The position numbers and the translations under genes are program-made. Shown piece after piece: positions 35,008 to 44,408 of a stretch of 64,000 bases of DNA (within the stretch, counting starts at the first letter, position 1; the number at the start of each line of letters is the position of its first letter). Source of the DNA: Phycisphaeraceae bacterium (lineage in GTDB: Bacteria > Planctomycetota > Phycisphaerae > Phycisphaerales > Phycisphaeraceae); assembly GCA_028277745.1 (NCBI GenBank), contig JANQFR010000082.1, positions 124,001-188,000 on the forward strand, written 5' to 3'. A model generated the notes under the pieces. That model had not been told where the DNA came from. It saw only the letters and a list, made by a program, of their open reading frames with translations, and made no database searches.

Positions 35008-36063
35008 ATGAGAAGACTCTTTGCCTTGCTTCCGGCGGCGCTTCTGCTGATCGCGTGTCAAGCCCCTCCGACGACCGGCCCGGCCGCATCCGATCCCCAA
35101 CCAACGCCGCCCGAGATGACCGAGGCCGAGCGACGCGACCTCGCGGTCAAGGAAAAGCTGCGGTCCCGGATCGATGTGTCTTTCGACCGAACCCCGCTTT
35201 CTGAGGCGTTCAAATCCATAGCGGAAGACCTCGACGTCAACATGTTTGTTGACTGGCCAAGACTCCATGCAGGCGGAGTTGCGGCCGATGAGCCGCTAAC
35301 CCTGAACCTCAAACAGATAACCGCAAAACAGGCGATCCAGTATATGCTGCGTTCGATAGGCAACGAGTTTGACCCTATAGGCTATAAAATCGATGACGAC
35401 GTCATCACGATTGGCCTCGCCCGTGATCTGCTTCACAACACCATACTGAAAACCTATGACATACACGACTTGCTTTGGCATAACGCCCGCGACCTGACGG
35501 TCATTTATCGCGACGATCTTACTACGGCCGCGGCGAAAGACTTGGCGAAATTCAAACACCAGATCGAATTCGCCCCACGACCACAACATTCTTTGTCGCG
35601 TTATTTCGGATATACGACAGACAACCTGAATCAAGGTCGTATGTATGATGATGAATCATCAGACTCGGAAACCGTCAATCGGTACGTGGCCTATCTGGAC
35701 AGCCTGATTGGAACGATTCAAGAATCTATTGGTGAACAGGAGCTGTGGGCGGCCTACGGAGGAGACATCGCTTCCATCAACGAGATGGGTAATCAACTGA
35801 TTATCCGTGCTCCCCCAGAATGGCACGAACAAATAACCGCCCTGCTGGATGATCTACGGATCAGGCAGGTGGACGCCGCGGCATTTGTGATGCGGCAGGT
35901 GGCGATCACCGACCTTTTGGCGCGCGCCGAACGTGAGCGGCGGCAGGGGCGGTACGAAGACGCCCTGCGCCTGGTGCGCGAGGCCAGGCGATTCGGTCCC
36001 GACGACCCCGCCGTGCTTGGCGCCGAACGGGTATTGCGGGGGGTGGTTAACACTCCCGAATAG
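35008..36063 (+). CDS. Lipoprotein with STN/secretin-N-like domain
   Basis: 351 aa. The lipobox LLLIACQ places Cys at residue 18. Residues about 50-130 (SRIDVSFDRTPLSEAFKSIA; LTLNLKQITAKQAIQYML) match the short STN/secretin N-terminal fold seen in many planctomycete proteins. The last 60 residues are helical (DLLARAERERRQGRYEDALR), TPR-like. TATCCT (34997-35002) is 5 bases before the ATG. Bases about 35180-35840 are noticeably more AT-rich than the ends and neighbours. Function unknown; envelope assembly or secretion is plausible. Confidence 0.7.
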   Translation: MRRLFALLPAALLLIACQAPPTTGPAASDPQPTPPEMTEAERRDLAVKEKLRSRIDVSFDRTPLSEAFKSIAEDLDVNMFVDWPRLHAGGVAADEPLTLNLKQITAKQAIQYMLRSIGNEFDPIGYKIDDDVITIGLARDLLHNTILKTYDIHDLLWHNARDLTVIYRDDLTTAAAKDLAKFKHQIEFAPRPQHSLSRYFGYTTDNLNQGRMYDDESSDSETVNRYVAYLDSLIGTIQESIGEQELWAAYGGDIASINEMGNQLIIRAPPEWHEQITALLDDLRIRQVDAAAFVMRQVAITDLLARAERERRQGRYEDALRLVREARRFGPDDPAVLGAERVLRGVVNTPE

Positions 36064-36107
36064 CAAATCATCTTCTCGGATCGCGACCGGGCGGGTATCT
36101 TCAGGGC

Positions 36108-36599
36108 ATGAAACCACTCCTCCTCCTGACGGCGTTCTCGCTCCTCCTCGGCCAGCCCGGCGGCCCCGCGGCCTCTGAAAGCGGGCACGACGCCCGGCTC
36201 AAGCGGCAACTCGAGGTCGCCAAGCTGCGTTTCACCATCGACCAGGACGGCGACTTCCGGTCGGTGTTCGACCTGCCCAACAACCGCCGGCAGACAGTGT
36301 TCATCAGCTCGGCCGTCGACCGGGTCGGGCCGCTGGAGATGCGCGAGGTCTGGGCGCCGGCGTACGTGTTCGCCGTCGAGTTGGACGCCGACATCGCCCG
36401 GCGGGCGCTGCGCGACAGCGACCGCTACGGCCTGGGCGCCTGGGCGGTGAAGGACTGGGGCAACGAGTCGGTGCTGGTGTTCGCCGCCAAGATCCCCGCC
36501 GACGCCAACCCGCAGACGCTCCGCGCCGCCGCGGAAATCGTGGCGGGTGTCGCCGACGCCATGGAGAACGACGTCGCCAACGGCGGCGATGCGTGGTGA
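36108..36599 (+). CDS. Exported protein, possibly YbjN-like
   Basis: 163 aa with a short signal peptide (LLLLTAFSLLLGQPGG). The mature part has RFTIDQDGDFRSVFDL and VFISSAVDRVGPLEMREVW, then AAEIVAGVADAMEN at the end, a pattern like the YbjN/type-III-chaperone-like fold; this assignment is tentative. TATCTT (36096-36101) is 6 bases before the ATG. It converges on murC (22 bases between stops). Confidence 0.6.
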   Translation: MKPLLLLTAFSLLLGQPGGPAASESGHDARLKRQLEVAKLRFTIDQDGDFRSVFDLPNNRRQTVFISSAVDRVGPLEMREVWAPAYVFAVELDADIARRALRDSDRYGLGAWAVKDWGNESVLVFAAKIPADANPQTLRAAAEIVAGVADAMENDVANGGDAW

Positions 36600-36621
36600 A
36601 TCCGTCTAGCGTCTCGACCGC

Positions 36622-38016
36622 TCAACCGAGAAACGCGCGGGCGACTTTCCAGACGTCTCCTGCGCCCATCGTGACGACCAGGTCGCCCGGCCGGGCGATC
36701 ACCTGCAGCCGCTCGACAATCGCCTCGAACGGCGAGAGGTGCATCGCCTGCACGCCCGTCTCGCGCAGACGCTCCACCAGGTCCTGGGCCGTCACCGCCT
36801 GCCGCTCGGCCTCGCTGTCGCGGACAAAGTAGATCTCCGGGACGATCACCATGTCGGCCTCGCCGAAACTCACGGCGAACTGGTCCATCAGGAATCGGGT
36901 CCGTGAGTGCTGGTGCGGCTGGAAGACGCAGATGAGCCGATCCGGGCGGTAATGACGGCGTAAGGCGCGGAGGGTGGTGTCGATCTCAGTGGGGTGGTGG
37001 CCGTAGTCGTCGATCACGACCGCGCCGCCGCGCTCCCCGAGTCGCTGCATCCGCCGGTCAAGCCCGCGGAAACCGGCGACGGCGTCGGCGACGGCGTCCC
37101 ACGGCGCCCCCAGCCTGTGCGCGGTCACCGCCGCGACCGAGGCGTTGTACGCCATGTGATCGCCCGGCAACGGGTTGGGCCACGAGGCGACGATCCGGCC
37201 GTCGGGCGACCGCAGCCGCGTATGGCCGTTGACCGCCTTCACCTGCCAGTCGGCTTGGGGCGCAAAGCCGATCGTCTCCACGGCGCAATCAAGCCGGGCC
37301 GTGACCGCCAGCCGTTGCGGCGTCTCGTGATGGATCAGGAGCGATCCATCCTTGGGGACCCGCCGCGCGAAGACCGCGAACGCCTCGACGATCTCATCGA
37401 GGCCCCGATACAGGTCGAGGTGGTCGACCTCGATATTGAGGACCGTCGCGTGCGTCGGGTGAAGGTTGTGGAAGGACCGGTCGTATTCGCAGGCCTCGGC
37501 AATCAGGATGCCCGAGCCGCCGGTGCGGGACCCGCCGCCGATCTGGTCGCAGTGGGCGCCGAGGATGAACGAAGGGTCGAGCCCGGCCTGGATGAGGATA
37601 TGGCTGAGGATGGCGGTGGTAGTGGACTTGCCGTGGGTGCCGGCAACGGCAACGCCGGTGCGGCCGATCATGAGCCGGCCGAGCATCTGGGAGTACTTGA
37701 GGACCGGGACGCCGCGGCGGCGGGCCTCGGCCAACTCGGGATGGCCCGGCTTGATCGCGGCGGAGGCGACGACCAGGTCGCACGGGTCCGGGACGGCGGC
37801 CGCGGTCTGTTCCAGCACGACCGTGACGCCGTCGGCGGTCAACGCATCCACCACGGCGGACCGTTGCAGGTCCGATCCCGTGCAGACCGCGCCGAACCGC
37901 CTGGCCATGCGGGCGAGGCCCGACATCCCACACCCCCCGATGCCGACAAAATGGATCCGGGCCTGCGTGAGATCAAGCGGAGCGTGCGGATCGGACAGCG
38001 AAACGTGAGCATTCAT
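36622..38016 (-). CDS. murC: UDP-N-acetylmuramate--L-alanine ligase
   Basis: Adds L-Ala to UDP-MurNAc in peptidoglycan synthesis (cytoplasm). About 464 aa. N-terminal dinucleotide-like loop IHFVGIGGCGMSGLARM, ATP loop GTHGKSTTTAIL, central EACEYDRSFHNLHPTHATVL and C-terminal VIDDYGHHPTEI and VFQPHQHSRTRFL, all diagnostic of MurC. ATG 38016 is preferred over 38019 because TAGAAT (38024-38029) lies 7 bases upstream; neither has a ribosome site. It stands apart from other mur genes. Its presence shows a peptidoglycan-making planctomycete. Confidence 0.96.
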   Translation of the reverse strand: MNAHVSLSDPHAPLDLTQARIHFVGIGGCGMSGLARMARRFGAVCTGSDLQRSAVVDALTADGVTVVLEQTAAAVPDPCDLVVASAAIKPGHPELAEARRRGVPVLKYSQMLGRLMIGRTGVAVAGTHGKSTTTAILSHILIQAGLDPSFILGAHCDQIGGGSRTGGSGILIAEACEYDRSFHNLHPTHATVLNIEVDHLDLYRGLDEIVEAFAVFARRVPKDGSLLIHHETPQRLAVTARLDCAVETIGFAPQADWQVKAVNGHTRLRSPDGRIVASWPNPLPGDHMAYNASVAAVTAHRLGAPWDAVADAVAGFRGLDRRMQRLGERGGAVVIDDYGHHPTEIDTTLRALRRHYRPDRLICVFQPHQHSRTRFLMDQFAVSFGEADMVIVPEIYFVRDSEAERQAVTAQDLVERLRETGVQAMHLSPFEAIVERLQVIARPGDLVVTMGAGDVWKVARAFLG

Positions 38017-38270
38017 CATGAAGATTCTATCGGCCAAGTGGAGCTTTTCCTGTGACTTGGAACCGAGCTGAATATGTAAGCGTCATGGAGGCGGCTTCAC
38101 CGGTTCCTCGTTGATCGCCAGTGACGACCCGGTCGGCTCGAAAGCACCCTCCACCGACAACGTCGATTTCTTCGATTCTGGTTTTAACCCGATTCCAATC
38201 ACCGACAAACATGAAATGCATGGAGCAAAGATTAACTCGACACGCAATATATGAACACCGGATTTAAGAA

Positions 38271-39035
38271 ATGATTATCGACGCCACGAACTATACCGGG
38301 AAGCCCCAAAGCGGCGCGCTCTCGCCATGCAAGTCGGTTTATCAAGGCGAGATCTGGGGAGACGCCTGGCCTAATGCAGGACAGACAGGTGAGCTTCCCG
38401 ATGAAACGCGCTTGAAGTCCATTGCATCCGCTTGGCCGACCGATCGCATCACATGGCTCAACATTGAGCACCGCCCTCTGAACAACACTTTTAATTCACG
38501 CACAGACAGCGAAATCAAGACGAACATCGCCTGGATGATCCAGATCCTTGAGTGGTGCAAAGAGGCTAACCCAAGTCTGGCCCTGGGTATCTACTCAGGG
38601 TTGTTTCAGGATGAGGGTGGCTCCATCGGAGCGGTCGACTCCAAGATCGCAACGGATGACGCCAGGATTGTGTCGGAAGGCATCCTCGATGTCGTTGATT
38701 TTGTAGCGCCTTCGTTCTACGACCGATACGACACCGACATGGGGCAATGGGGCCGACGGGCCCACCGCATGCTCTCCCGCATCCGAGCCGCCACCGACCT
38801 GCCCATTTATCCCTTCCTGTGGGATCACTATCATGATGCGCATTCCAACTCAGATCTGCGTTTACAACCACTCGACCCGATCTACTACAGCAAACAGGTA
38901 GGCCTATGCCTAAACATCGCCGACGGCGCGATCCTCTGGTCACACCCTACCGGCTGGACCCTTGATGATGATGCATGGTTAAGCCGGATCGAATCCATTG
39001 AACATCAGCACAGAACGGGAAGTTTATTAACATGA
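38271..39035 (+). CDS. TIM-barrel-like protein of unknown function
   Basis: 254 aa with no signal peptide. The pattern of strands ending in acidic or aromatic residues (MIIDATNY, ITWLNIEHRPLN, LALGIYSGLF, DVVDFVAPSFYDRYD, LPIYPFLWDHYHD, GAILWSHPTGW) suggests a (beta/alpha)8 barrel of glycosidase type, with Glu in NIEH as a possible catalytic residue. I do not recognise the family. Codon use is visibly more AT-rich than in flanking genes, and the stop overlaps the start of the LamG-like gene (ATGA). Together they look like a laterally acquired or phage-derived pair. Confidence 0.6.
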   Translation: MIIDATNYTGKPQSGALSPCKSVYQGEIWGDAWPNAGQTGELPDETRLKSIASAWPTDRITWLNIEHRPLNNTFNSRTDSEIKTNIAWMIQILEWCKEANPSLALGIYSGLFQDEGGSIGAVDSKIATDDARIVSEGILDVVDFVAPSFYDRYDTDMGQWGRRAHRMLSRIRAATDLPIYPFLWDHYHDAHSNSDLRLQPLDPIYYSKQVGLCLNIADGAILWSHPTGWTLDDDAWLSRIESIEHQHRTGSLLT

Positions 39036-39691
39036 TTCTTCGATCTCTTATCCTATCTTACCTGCCCGATGCGTACCTGCCATTCGACTGCGGCGGAAAG
39101 GATTTGATCAACAGCGACTGGACGCTCACCGGGTCGCACGCTAAGCGGCAACCAAGCATGCTGCCTAATTCAGACGATTCGATCGGTTTCACCGGCGGAT
39201 ACGCCAGCGCTCCCGACGGCGGGATCGGCGATTACCCGGGACGCTCCCCATTCAGCCTGCACTTTATCATCAATCGCTCGAACACGAATGAAGACACCTA
39301 CCGCCGGGTCCTTTCCAAGGAAACAGCACCCATCATCGGGTGGTGGGTCAACCTCACAAGCACATCCGATGCAATCCCTAACAGGATCGTCATGGCGCGC
39401 CGAACCAGTGCGTTCACTACGGTCAGCGGGCCCGTGCTAACGGCGGGCGTTTCCTATCAAGTTGTATTTACATACGACGGCGACCATATGAAGGTGTATA
39501 TCGACGGGGCTTTGTATGACTCTGCTGAATCCTCCCAAAGCCTGGGGGATTCGTCATCGGTCGCCGCAAAGATCGCCGCCAGGGGTTTCGACGCCGCCCA
39601 CAGATTCCAAGGCCTCATCGATGAGGTGGCGTTATTCTACTACGCCTTAACCGCCGATCAGGTTACTGATTTACGCCACGCATCGTTTTAG
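39032..39691 (+). CDS. LamG/concanavalin-like lectin-fold protein
   Basis: 219 aa. The fold is indicated by PFSLHFIINRSN, YQVVFTYDGDHMKVYIDGAL (typical LamG/Laminin_G_3 hairpin) and AHRFQGLIDEVALFYYALTA near the C-terminus, a hallmark ending. The N-terminus is hydrophobic but not a clear signal peptide. It is translationally coupled to the preceding gene (4-base overlap). Such domains bind glycans and also occur in phage tail-tip and fibre proteins. Confidence 0.8.
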   Translation: MILRSLILSYLPDAYLPFDCGGKDLINSDWTLTGSHAKRQPSMLPNSDDSIGFTGGYASAPDGGIGDYPGRSPFSLHFIINRSNTNEDTYRRVLSKETAPIIGWWVNLTSTSDAIPNRIVMARRTSAFTTVSGPVLTAGVSYQVVFTYDGDHMKVYIDGALYDSAESSQSLGDSSSVAAKIAARGFDAAHRFQGLIDEVALFYYALTADQVTDLRHASF

Positions 39692-39738
39692 CCGAACGCG
39701 ATGTGAGCCGGCATGATTGAAGACGCGTGGCGGATGCT

Positions 39739-41781
39739 TCAAACCGGGGCCAACACCAGGGCGCTGCGCGCGGGCAGGTACACCTGGACGCTCTGCTTGC
39801 AGCCGTACATCGGCTCGGGCCGCCAGATGTATCTCGAATCCGGATCGACGCGGCCCTGGCCGTCGAAACGCTCCGCGTCGGTGTCCAGCGCGAGCCGGTA
39901 GTCACGGGCGTCGGGCACGGGGATGCGCAGGTCGGTGTACGACTCAGCCGGGTGGAGGTTGACCACGAAGACTAACGGGCCGCGCCGATAGATTAGCTGC
40001 TTGGTGTCCTGATGGCAGGCGAGTTGTTCGATGAAAGGATCGGACAGGACGTGGTAATCCGCATCGAGCCGCATCATCGCCTGATCGAACCGGTTCAAAC
40101 CCTTGTAGCGGAGGTGGTCCTGCTCGATCAGCGACCACTGCCGCCGGGCGTAGTGGTAGCTGTCGTTGTTGCCTTCGCGGGGGAAATCGATCCACTCGGG
40201 GTGGCCGAACTCGTTGCCCATGAAATTCAGGTAGGCCTCCCCGGCGAGCGAGAACGTGAGCAGGCGGATGATCTTGTGCAGGGCCAAGCCCCGGTCGATG
40301 ATCAGGTTCTGCTGGAAAACGCTCATGCCGGCGTACATGTCCGCGTCCATGAGGCGGAACGCGATCGTCTTGTCGCCGACGAGCGCCTGGTCGTGCGACT
40401 CGGCGTAGCCGACGTGCTTCTCGTTGCGGCGGCGGTTCATCAGCGTGAAGAAGATGTTGCCCAGGTCCCAATCCTCGTCGCTCTTCTCCTTGAGCAGCTT
40501 GATCCAGTAATCGGGCACGCCCATGGCGAGGCGGTAATCAAACCCCAGTCCGCCGTCGTCGATCGGCCGCGCCAGGCCCGGCATACCTGAGACGTCCTCG
40601 GCGACCGTGACCGCCCGGGGGTTGACGGCGTGCGCCAGTTCGTTGGCGAGGGTGAGGTATGTCACCGCGTCGGCTTCGACGTTGGGACCGAAATAGTCGT
40701 CGTAACCCTCGAACGATTTGCCCAGGCCGTGGTCGTGGTAGAGCATGGAGGTGACGCCGTCGAACCGGAAGCCGTCGAACCGGTATTCATCGAGCCAGTA
40801 GCGGACATTGGAGAGCAGGAGCCGGAGGACCTCGTACTGGCCGTAGTCGTAACAGAGCGAGTCCCAGGCGGTGTGTTCCCCGCGGGGCCCGGGGTGGAAG
40901 TATTGATGATCCGAGCCGTCGAAACGGTTGAGGCCCTCGGCCAGGTTCTTGACCATATGCGAATGGACGATGTCCATGATGACGCACAGCCCCAGGCGAT
41001 GGGCCTCGTCGATGAGCTGCTTGAGCTCGTCGGGCGTGCCGAAGCGCGACGAGACGGCGAAGAGGTTCGAGACGTGGTAGCCGAACGATCCGTAGTAGGG
41101 GTGCTCCTGCACGGCCATGAGTTGAACGGCGTTGTAGCCCAGGTCGGCGATGCGGGGCAGGACGTTGGCGGCAAACTCGGCGAACGACCCGACCTTGCCC
41201 TCTTCCTGCGCCATGCCGACGTGGGCCTCGTAGATGCGCAGACCGCCTTCAAGCGCAGGCGCATCGTGGCGCCACCGGTACGGCTGGGGCGGAGCCCAGT
41301 AGCGGCCGTTGTACTCGGACGAGCCGGGCTCCTGGACCACACGCCTGATGTATGCGGGGATCCGGTCCATCGCATACCCGGGGGCGGCGACATGCACCTT
41401 GATCCTGGAATCGTGGGTCAGTCGGTCGGCGTACTGCTCGTCCGGCAGGAAGAGCGACCAGTGGCCGAATTCATTGCGTGAGAGCGGATGGGCGCCGCGG
41501 TCCCATTGATTGAAATCGCCGATCAGCGCGAGATAGTCAGCATTGGGGGCCCACTCGCGATACCAGACGCCGGGCCGGCCTTCGTGTTCGTCGCGGGTGA
41601 GCCCAAAGTACGCGTGGCCGCGGCTGATCGCGCCGGTGAGCGCTCCGTCTTCGGCCGTGATCCGCCGCCTGGTCTCAAGGTATCGGCGATAGCGGGCCCG
41701 CAACGCGTCAGCGAACGGTTCGAGATACGGGTCGCCCTGAATCAGGGCCGAGCCATCGGGTTGCTTCTTCTTCCTGGGCAT
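39739..41781 (-). CDS. glgB: 1,4-alpha-glucan branching enzyme, eukaryote-like type
   Basis: 680-aa GH13 branching enzyme of glycogen synthesis. N-terminal CBM48-like region (YREWAPNADYLALIGDFNQW). Catalytic motifs: GFRFDGVTSMLYHDHG (nucleophile Asp), TVAEDVSGMPG (acid/base Glu) and GYAESHDQALVG. The stretch MGNEFGHPEWIDFPREGNN and the HYARRQW after it are those of eukaryotic GBE1/GH13_8 enzymes rather than the common bacterial GH13_9 type. ATG 41781 is chosen because the longer frame would overlap the divergent rdgB start. No other glg genes are adjacent. Confidence 0.93.
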   Translation of the reverse strand: MPRKKKQPDGSALIQGDPYLEPFADALRARYRRYLETRRRITAEDGALTGAISRGHAYFGLTRDEHEGRPGVWYREWAPNADYLALIGDFNQWDRGAHPLSRNEFGHWSLFLPDEQYADRLTHDSRIKVHVAAPGYAMDRIPAYIRRVVQEPGSSEYNGRYWAPPQPYRWRHDAPALEGGLRIYEAHVGMAQEEGKVGSFAEFAANVLPRIADLGYNAVQLMAVQEHPYYGSFGYHVSNLFAVSSRFGTPDELKQLIDEAHRLGLCVIMDIVHSHMVKNLAEGLNRFDGSDHQYFHPGPRGEHTAWDSLCYDYGQYEVLRLLLSNVRYWLDEYRFDGFRFDGVTSMLYHDHGLGKSFEGYDDYFGPNVEADAVTYLTLANELAHAVNPRAVTVAEDVSGMPGLARPIDDGGLGFDYRLAMGVPDYWIKLLKEKSDEDWDLGNIFFTLMNRRRNEKHVGYAESHDQALVGDKTIAFRLMDADMYAGMSVFQQNLIIDRGLALHKIIRLLTFSLAGEAYLNFMGNEFGHPEWIDFPREGNNDSYHYARRQWSLIEQDHLRYKGLNRFDQAMMRLDADYHVLSDPFIEQLACHQDTKQLIYRRGPLVFVVNLHPAESYTDLRIPVPDARDYRLALDTDAERFDGQGRVDPDSRYIWRPEPMYGCKQSVQVYLPARSALVLAPV

Positions 41782-41818
41782 GCGCGTGGATCCTTGAATG
41801 CCGCTACGATACCGCGCC

Positions 41819-42469
41819 ATGAAGATCTTGCTCGCCACCACCAACCCTCACAAGTTCGACGAAATCCGGGCGGTGATGAACGACCCGTCTCTCGAGTGGA
41901 TGACCCTGAGTGATTGGCCCGACCCGATCGAAGAGCCGGTGGAGGACGGCGCCACCTTCGAAGACAACGCGGCGCTCAAAGCCAGGTATTACGCCCAGGC
42001 GACCGGCTTGGCGACGCTGGCGGACGACAGCGGCCTGGAAGTCGACGCCCTCGACGGCCGGCCCGGCGTCCACAGCGCCCGGTACTCCGGCAAACAGGGC
42101 TCACGTGAAACCGTCGACCTGGCCAATAACCGGAAACTCCTCAACGAGATGCGCGGCAAGGTGAACCGCGCCGCACGGTTTGTGTGCGCCATGGCCGTGC
42201 ATCGGCCGGGCGACGACCGGCCCTGGGCGATGGTGCGGGGCACGATCGAGGGACGCATCCTGTCGACGGACGAGCTCGACCCGGCCAGCCCGGAGCGGGG
42301 CCGGGGCGGGAACGGGTTCGGATACGACCCGCTGTTCCAGCTCGACGCCATGGGCAAGACCACCGCGGAGCTGGAGCCGGACCACAAGAACCGTATCAGC
42401 CACCGGGGCAACGCCGCGCGGGACATGTGGCGGCAACTGCGATTGCTGATCAAGTCCGGCGAGCAGTGA
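41819..42469 (+). CDS. rdgB: Non-canonical purine NTP pyrophosphatase (RdgB/HAM1)
   Basis: Hydrolyses dITP and XTP to monophosphates, cleaning the nucleotide pool. 216 aa. Motifs: LLATTNPHKFDEI (start), FEDNAALKARYYA, ADDSGLEVDALDGRPGVHSA (catalytic Asp) and GFGYDPLF...ISHRGNA. ATG 41819 is supported by the conserved N-terminus and by TACGAT (41805-41810) 8 bases upstream. Divergent from glgB with 37 bases between start codons. Confidence 0.95.
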   Translation: MKILLATTNPHKFDEIRAVMNDPSLEWMTLSDWPDPIEEPVEDGATFEDNAALKARYYAQATGLATLADDSGLEVDALDGRPGVHSARYSGKQGSRETVDLANNRKLLNEMRGKVNRAARFVCAMAVHRPGDDRPWAMVRGTIEGRILSTDELDPASPERGRGGNGFGYDPLFQLDAMGKTTAELEPDHKNRISHRGNAARDMWRQLRLLIKSGEQ

Positions 42470-42496
42470 ACTTTCCACACAGGCGTCGACCACGCC

Positions 42497-42527
42497 GGAG
42501 CCCCGCATCCGCATGCGGGGCTTAGGG
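42497..42527. repeat. Palindromic repeat family B, copy 1
   Basis: 31 bases: GGAGCCCCGCAT, short centre, ATGCGGGGCTTAGGG. The inner palindrome is AGCCCCGCAT / ATGCGGGGCT. It lies between the convergent rdgB and TolC-type genes; 29 of 31 bases match 50969-50999. Confidence 0.85.
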
Positions 42528-42562
42528 TCCGTTTTAAGTGGGATTCGTATAGAAAGGCTCTG

Positions 42563-44332
42563 CTACCGCCGCCCTTCCACCTCGTAATCCGCGAACTCGA
42601 TCCCGTTGCGTTGGAGCAAGGTGCCGGTCGCCTGGAAAAGCGTGGAGATCGAATTGTTGTAATCAGTGAGCGCCTGAATCTCCTGGGTCTCGGCGTCGGC
42701 GAGACGCTGCTGGGTGTTGAGCTTCAGGTCGAGCAGGAACTCAGGGGTGAGGGCGACGCCGGCGGCCTCCTGCTCCTCGATCGCGCGGAGGTTGTCGGCC
42801 GCGGCGAGCCGGGCGGCCCGGGTCGCGCCGATCAACTCGTACGCCGTGAGCAACTCACGCAGGGCGGTTTTCACGTCCAGCACGACGAGCTGAGCCTGGC
42901 GCTGATAGTCGGCGACGGCCTGACGGCGTTCGAGCTGACGCTGGGTGAACAAAGCCTCGGCGGCGCGGTTGCCAATCGGGACCTCGAAGTCCGCGGTGAG
43001 CAGGTAATTCAGCAGGGAGTCGCTGCCCAGCTGAGAAAAAGCGTTGCCCACGCCGCCGCTGTCGATCCCGCTGACGCCGACCGAGGCGGAGAGATTGAGC
43101 AGGGGCAGCCGGGCGTTGTCGGCCACGCGGAGACGGACGGACGTGTCCTTGATGCTCAGCAGCGCGATCTGAAGCTCGGGACGGTGCTGGAGGGCGGTGG
43201 TCACCGCGTCGAGCAGGCTGAACTCAATCGGCTGATCCACCGGCACGTCCGTGGGGATGAGGATCGTCTCGTCGGCCACCGGCAGCTCCGGGGCGTTGAT
43301 GAGTTGCTTGAGCTGATCGGAAGCGTCGCGCACGGCCTGACGGGCGCGGATGACGTCGGCGCGGCGGAGCTCAACAAAGCTGTTGGCCTCGGTCAGACGG
43401 ACCGGGTTCACATCGAAGTCGGCCCGCTGCTGGAGCCGGTCGCGGTCCTCGATGGTGCGGGCGAGCAGCCGGGTCTGGATCAGGAGTTGCTGCTTGGTGA
43501 ACAGCAGGTTCCAGTAAGCCGCCTCCGTCTGGGCGGAGATGGTGATCAGGTTGTTGCGGAGCTGCTCCATGTCGGAGCGACGGGCGTTTTGCGCCAACAC
43601 GATTTCGGCGCGGTTGACGTCGGCGCCGAACCCGCGGAGCAGGGGTTGCTGGAGGGTGAACAGCACGTCAGCGGAGTAGGCGCTGCTGCTGGCGAAGGTG
43701 GAGATATTGCTGTCGTTGCGCGAGCCGGAGACGCGGAACTCGACGTTGCCGCCGGACACTAGATTCTTACGAATGCCGGTGGCGAGCCCCCACAGGTCCT
43801 GCTCAAAGGAAGTTGGAAAACCCGGGAACGCGAACGAGTTGGAGACATTGATGTTGCCGATATCGCCGGTGGCGAAGAAGGTCGCGTCGAACGCGGCCAG
43901 CGCCTGGGTGATGACGGCCTGGTCGATCGCGGGATTGATCCGGGCGACCTGTAGGTCGAGGTTGTACCGGACCGTCAGATCGATCGCCTGCTGCAACGAG
44001 ATCTGGACGACCTGGTTGTCCTTGGAGCCCAGGAGGTTGGCGCCGACATCCAGGGGCGTGTCCTGATAGGCGCCGATGCCCGACATCTGTTCGAGCTCGG
44101 CCCGCCGCTCGGGCGAGAGGTTCGCGATCACGTCGCTGTTGTCACGCTGCAGCTCGATCACCGGGCCGGCGGCGACCGCGGCGACCTGGGACCGGTACGA
44201 CTGGATCAACTCGTCCCGCAACTGCTGCTCGGTGGTGCGTTCGAGCGGGCTCTGGCAGCCGAGCAACGCCACGGCCAAGACCGCCATGAAGGCCCAACGG
44301 AGCGTACGGGGATTCCAACGCCATGTAAGCAT
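42563..44332 (-). CDS. TolC-family outer membrane efflux lipoprotein
   Basis: 589-aa outer-membrane channel subunit. The lipobox VALLGCQ (Cys about residue 24) follows a short basic leader. Long coiled-coil helices repeat twice: AEIVLAQNARRSDMEQLRNN and ISAQTEAAYWNLLFTKQQLL, then EALFTQRQLERRQAVADYQR, with beta-strand segments between, as in OEP/TolC proteins. ATG 44332 is chosen for the lipoprotein signal; TATAGT (44340-44345, minus strand) is 7 bases upstream. It is lipidated like OprM. No inner-membrane pump or periplasmic adaptor gene is adjacent. Confidence 0.9.
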   Translation of the reverse strand: MLTWRWNPRTLRWAFMAVLAVALLGCQSPLERTTEQQLRDELIQSYRSQVAAVAAGPVIELQRDNSDVIANLSPERRAELEQMSGIGAYQDTPLDVGANLLGSKDNQVVQISLQQAIDLTVRYNLDLQVARINPAIDQAVITQALAAFDATFFATGDIGNINVSNSFAFPGFPTSFEQDLWGLATGIRKNLVSGGNVEFRVSGSRNDSNISTFASSSAYSADVLFTLQQPLLRGFGADVNRAEIVLAQNARRSDMEQLRNNLITISAQTEAAYWNLLFTKQQLLIQTRLLARTIEDRDRLQQRADFDVNPVRLTEANSFVELRRADVIRARQAVRDASDQLKQLINAPELPVADETILIPTDVPVDQPIEFSLLDAVTTALQHRPELQIALLSIKDTSVRLRVADNARLPLLNLSASVGVSGIDSGGVGNAFSQLGSDSLLNYLLTADFEVPIGNRAAEALFTQRQLERRQAVADYQRQAQLVVLDVKTALRELLTAYELIGATRAARLAAADNLRAIEEQEAAGVALTPEFLLDLKLNTQQRLADAETQEIQALTDYNNSISTLFQATGTLLQRNGIEFADYEVEGRR

Positions 44333-44408
44333 GGCGGCGACTATAAAAGCCGCGTGCGTGGCCGTCAATCCAGGGCGTACACCGTACGACTTTTCTACAA
44401 TCTGTCCG

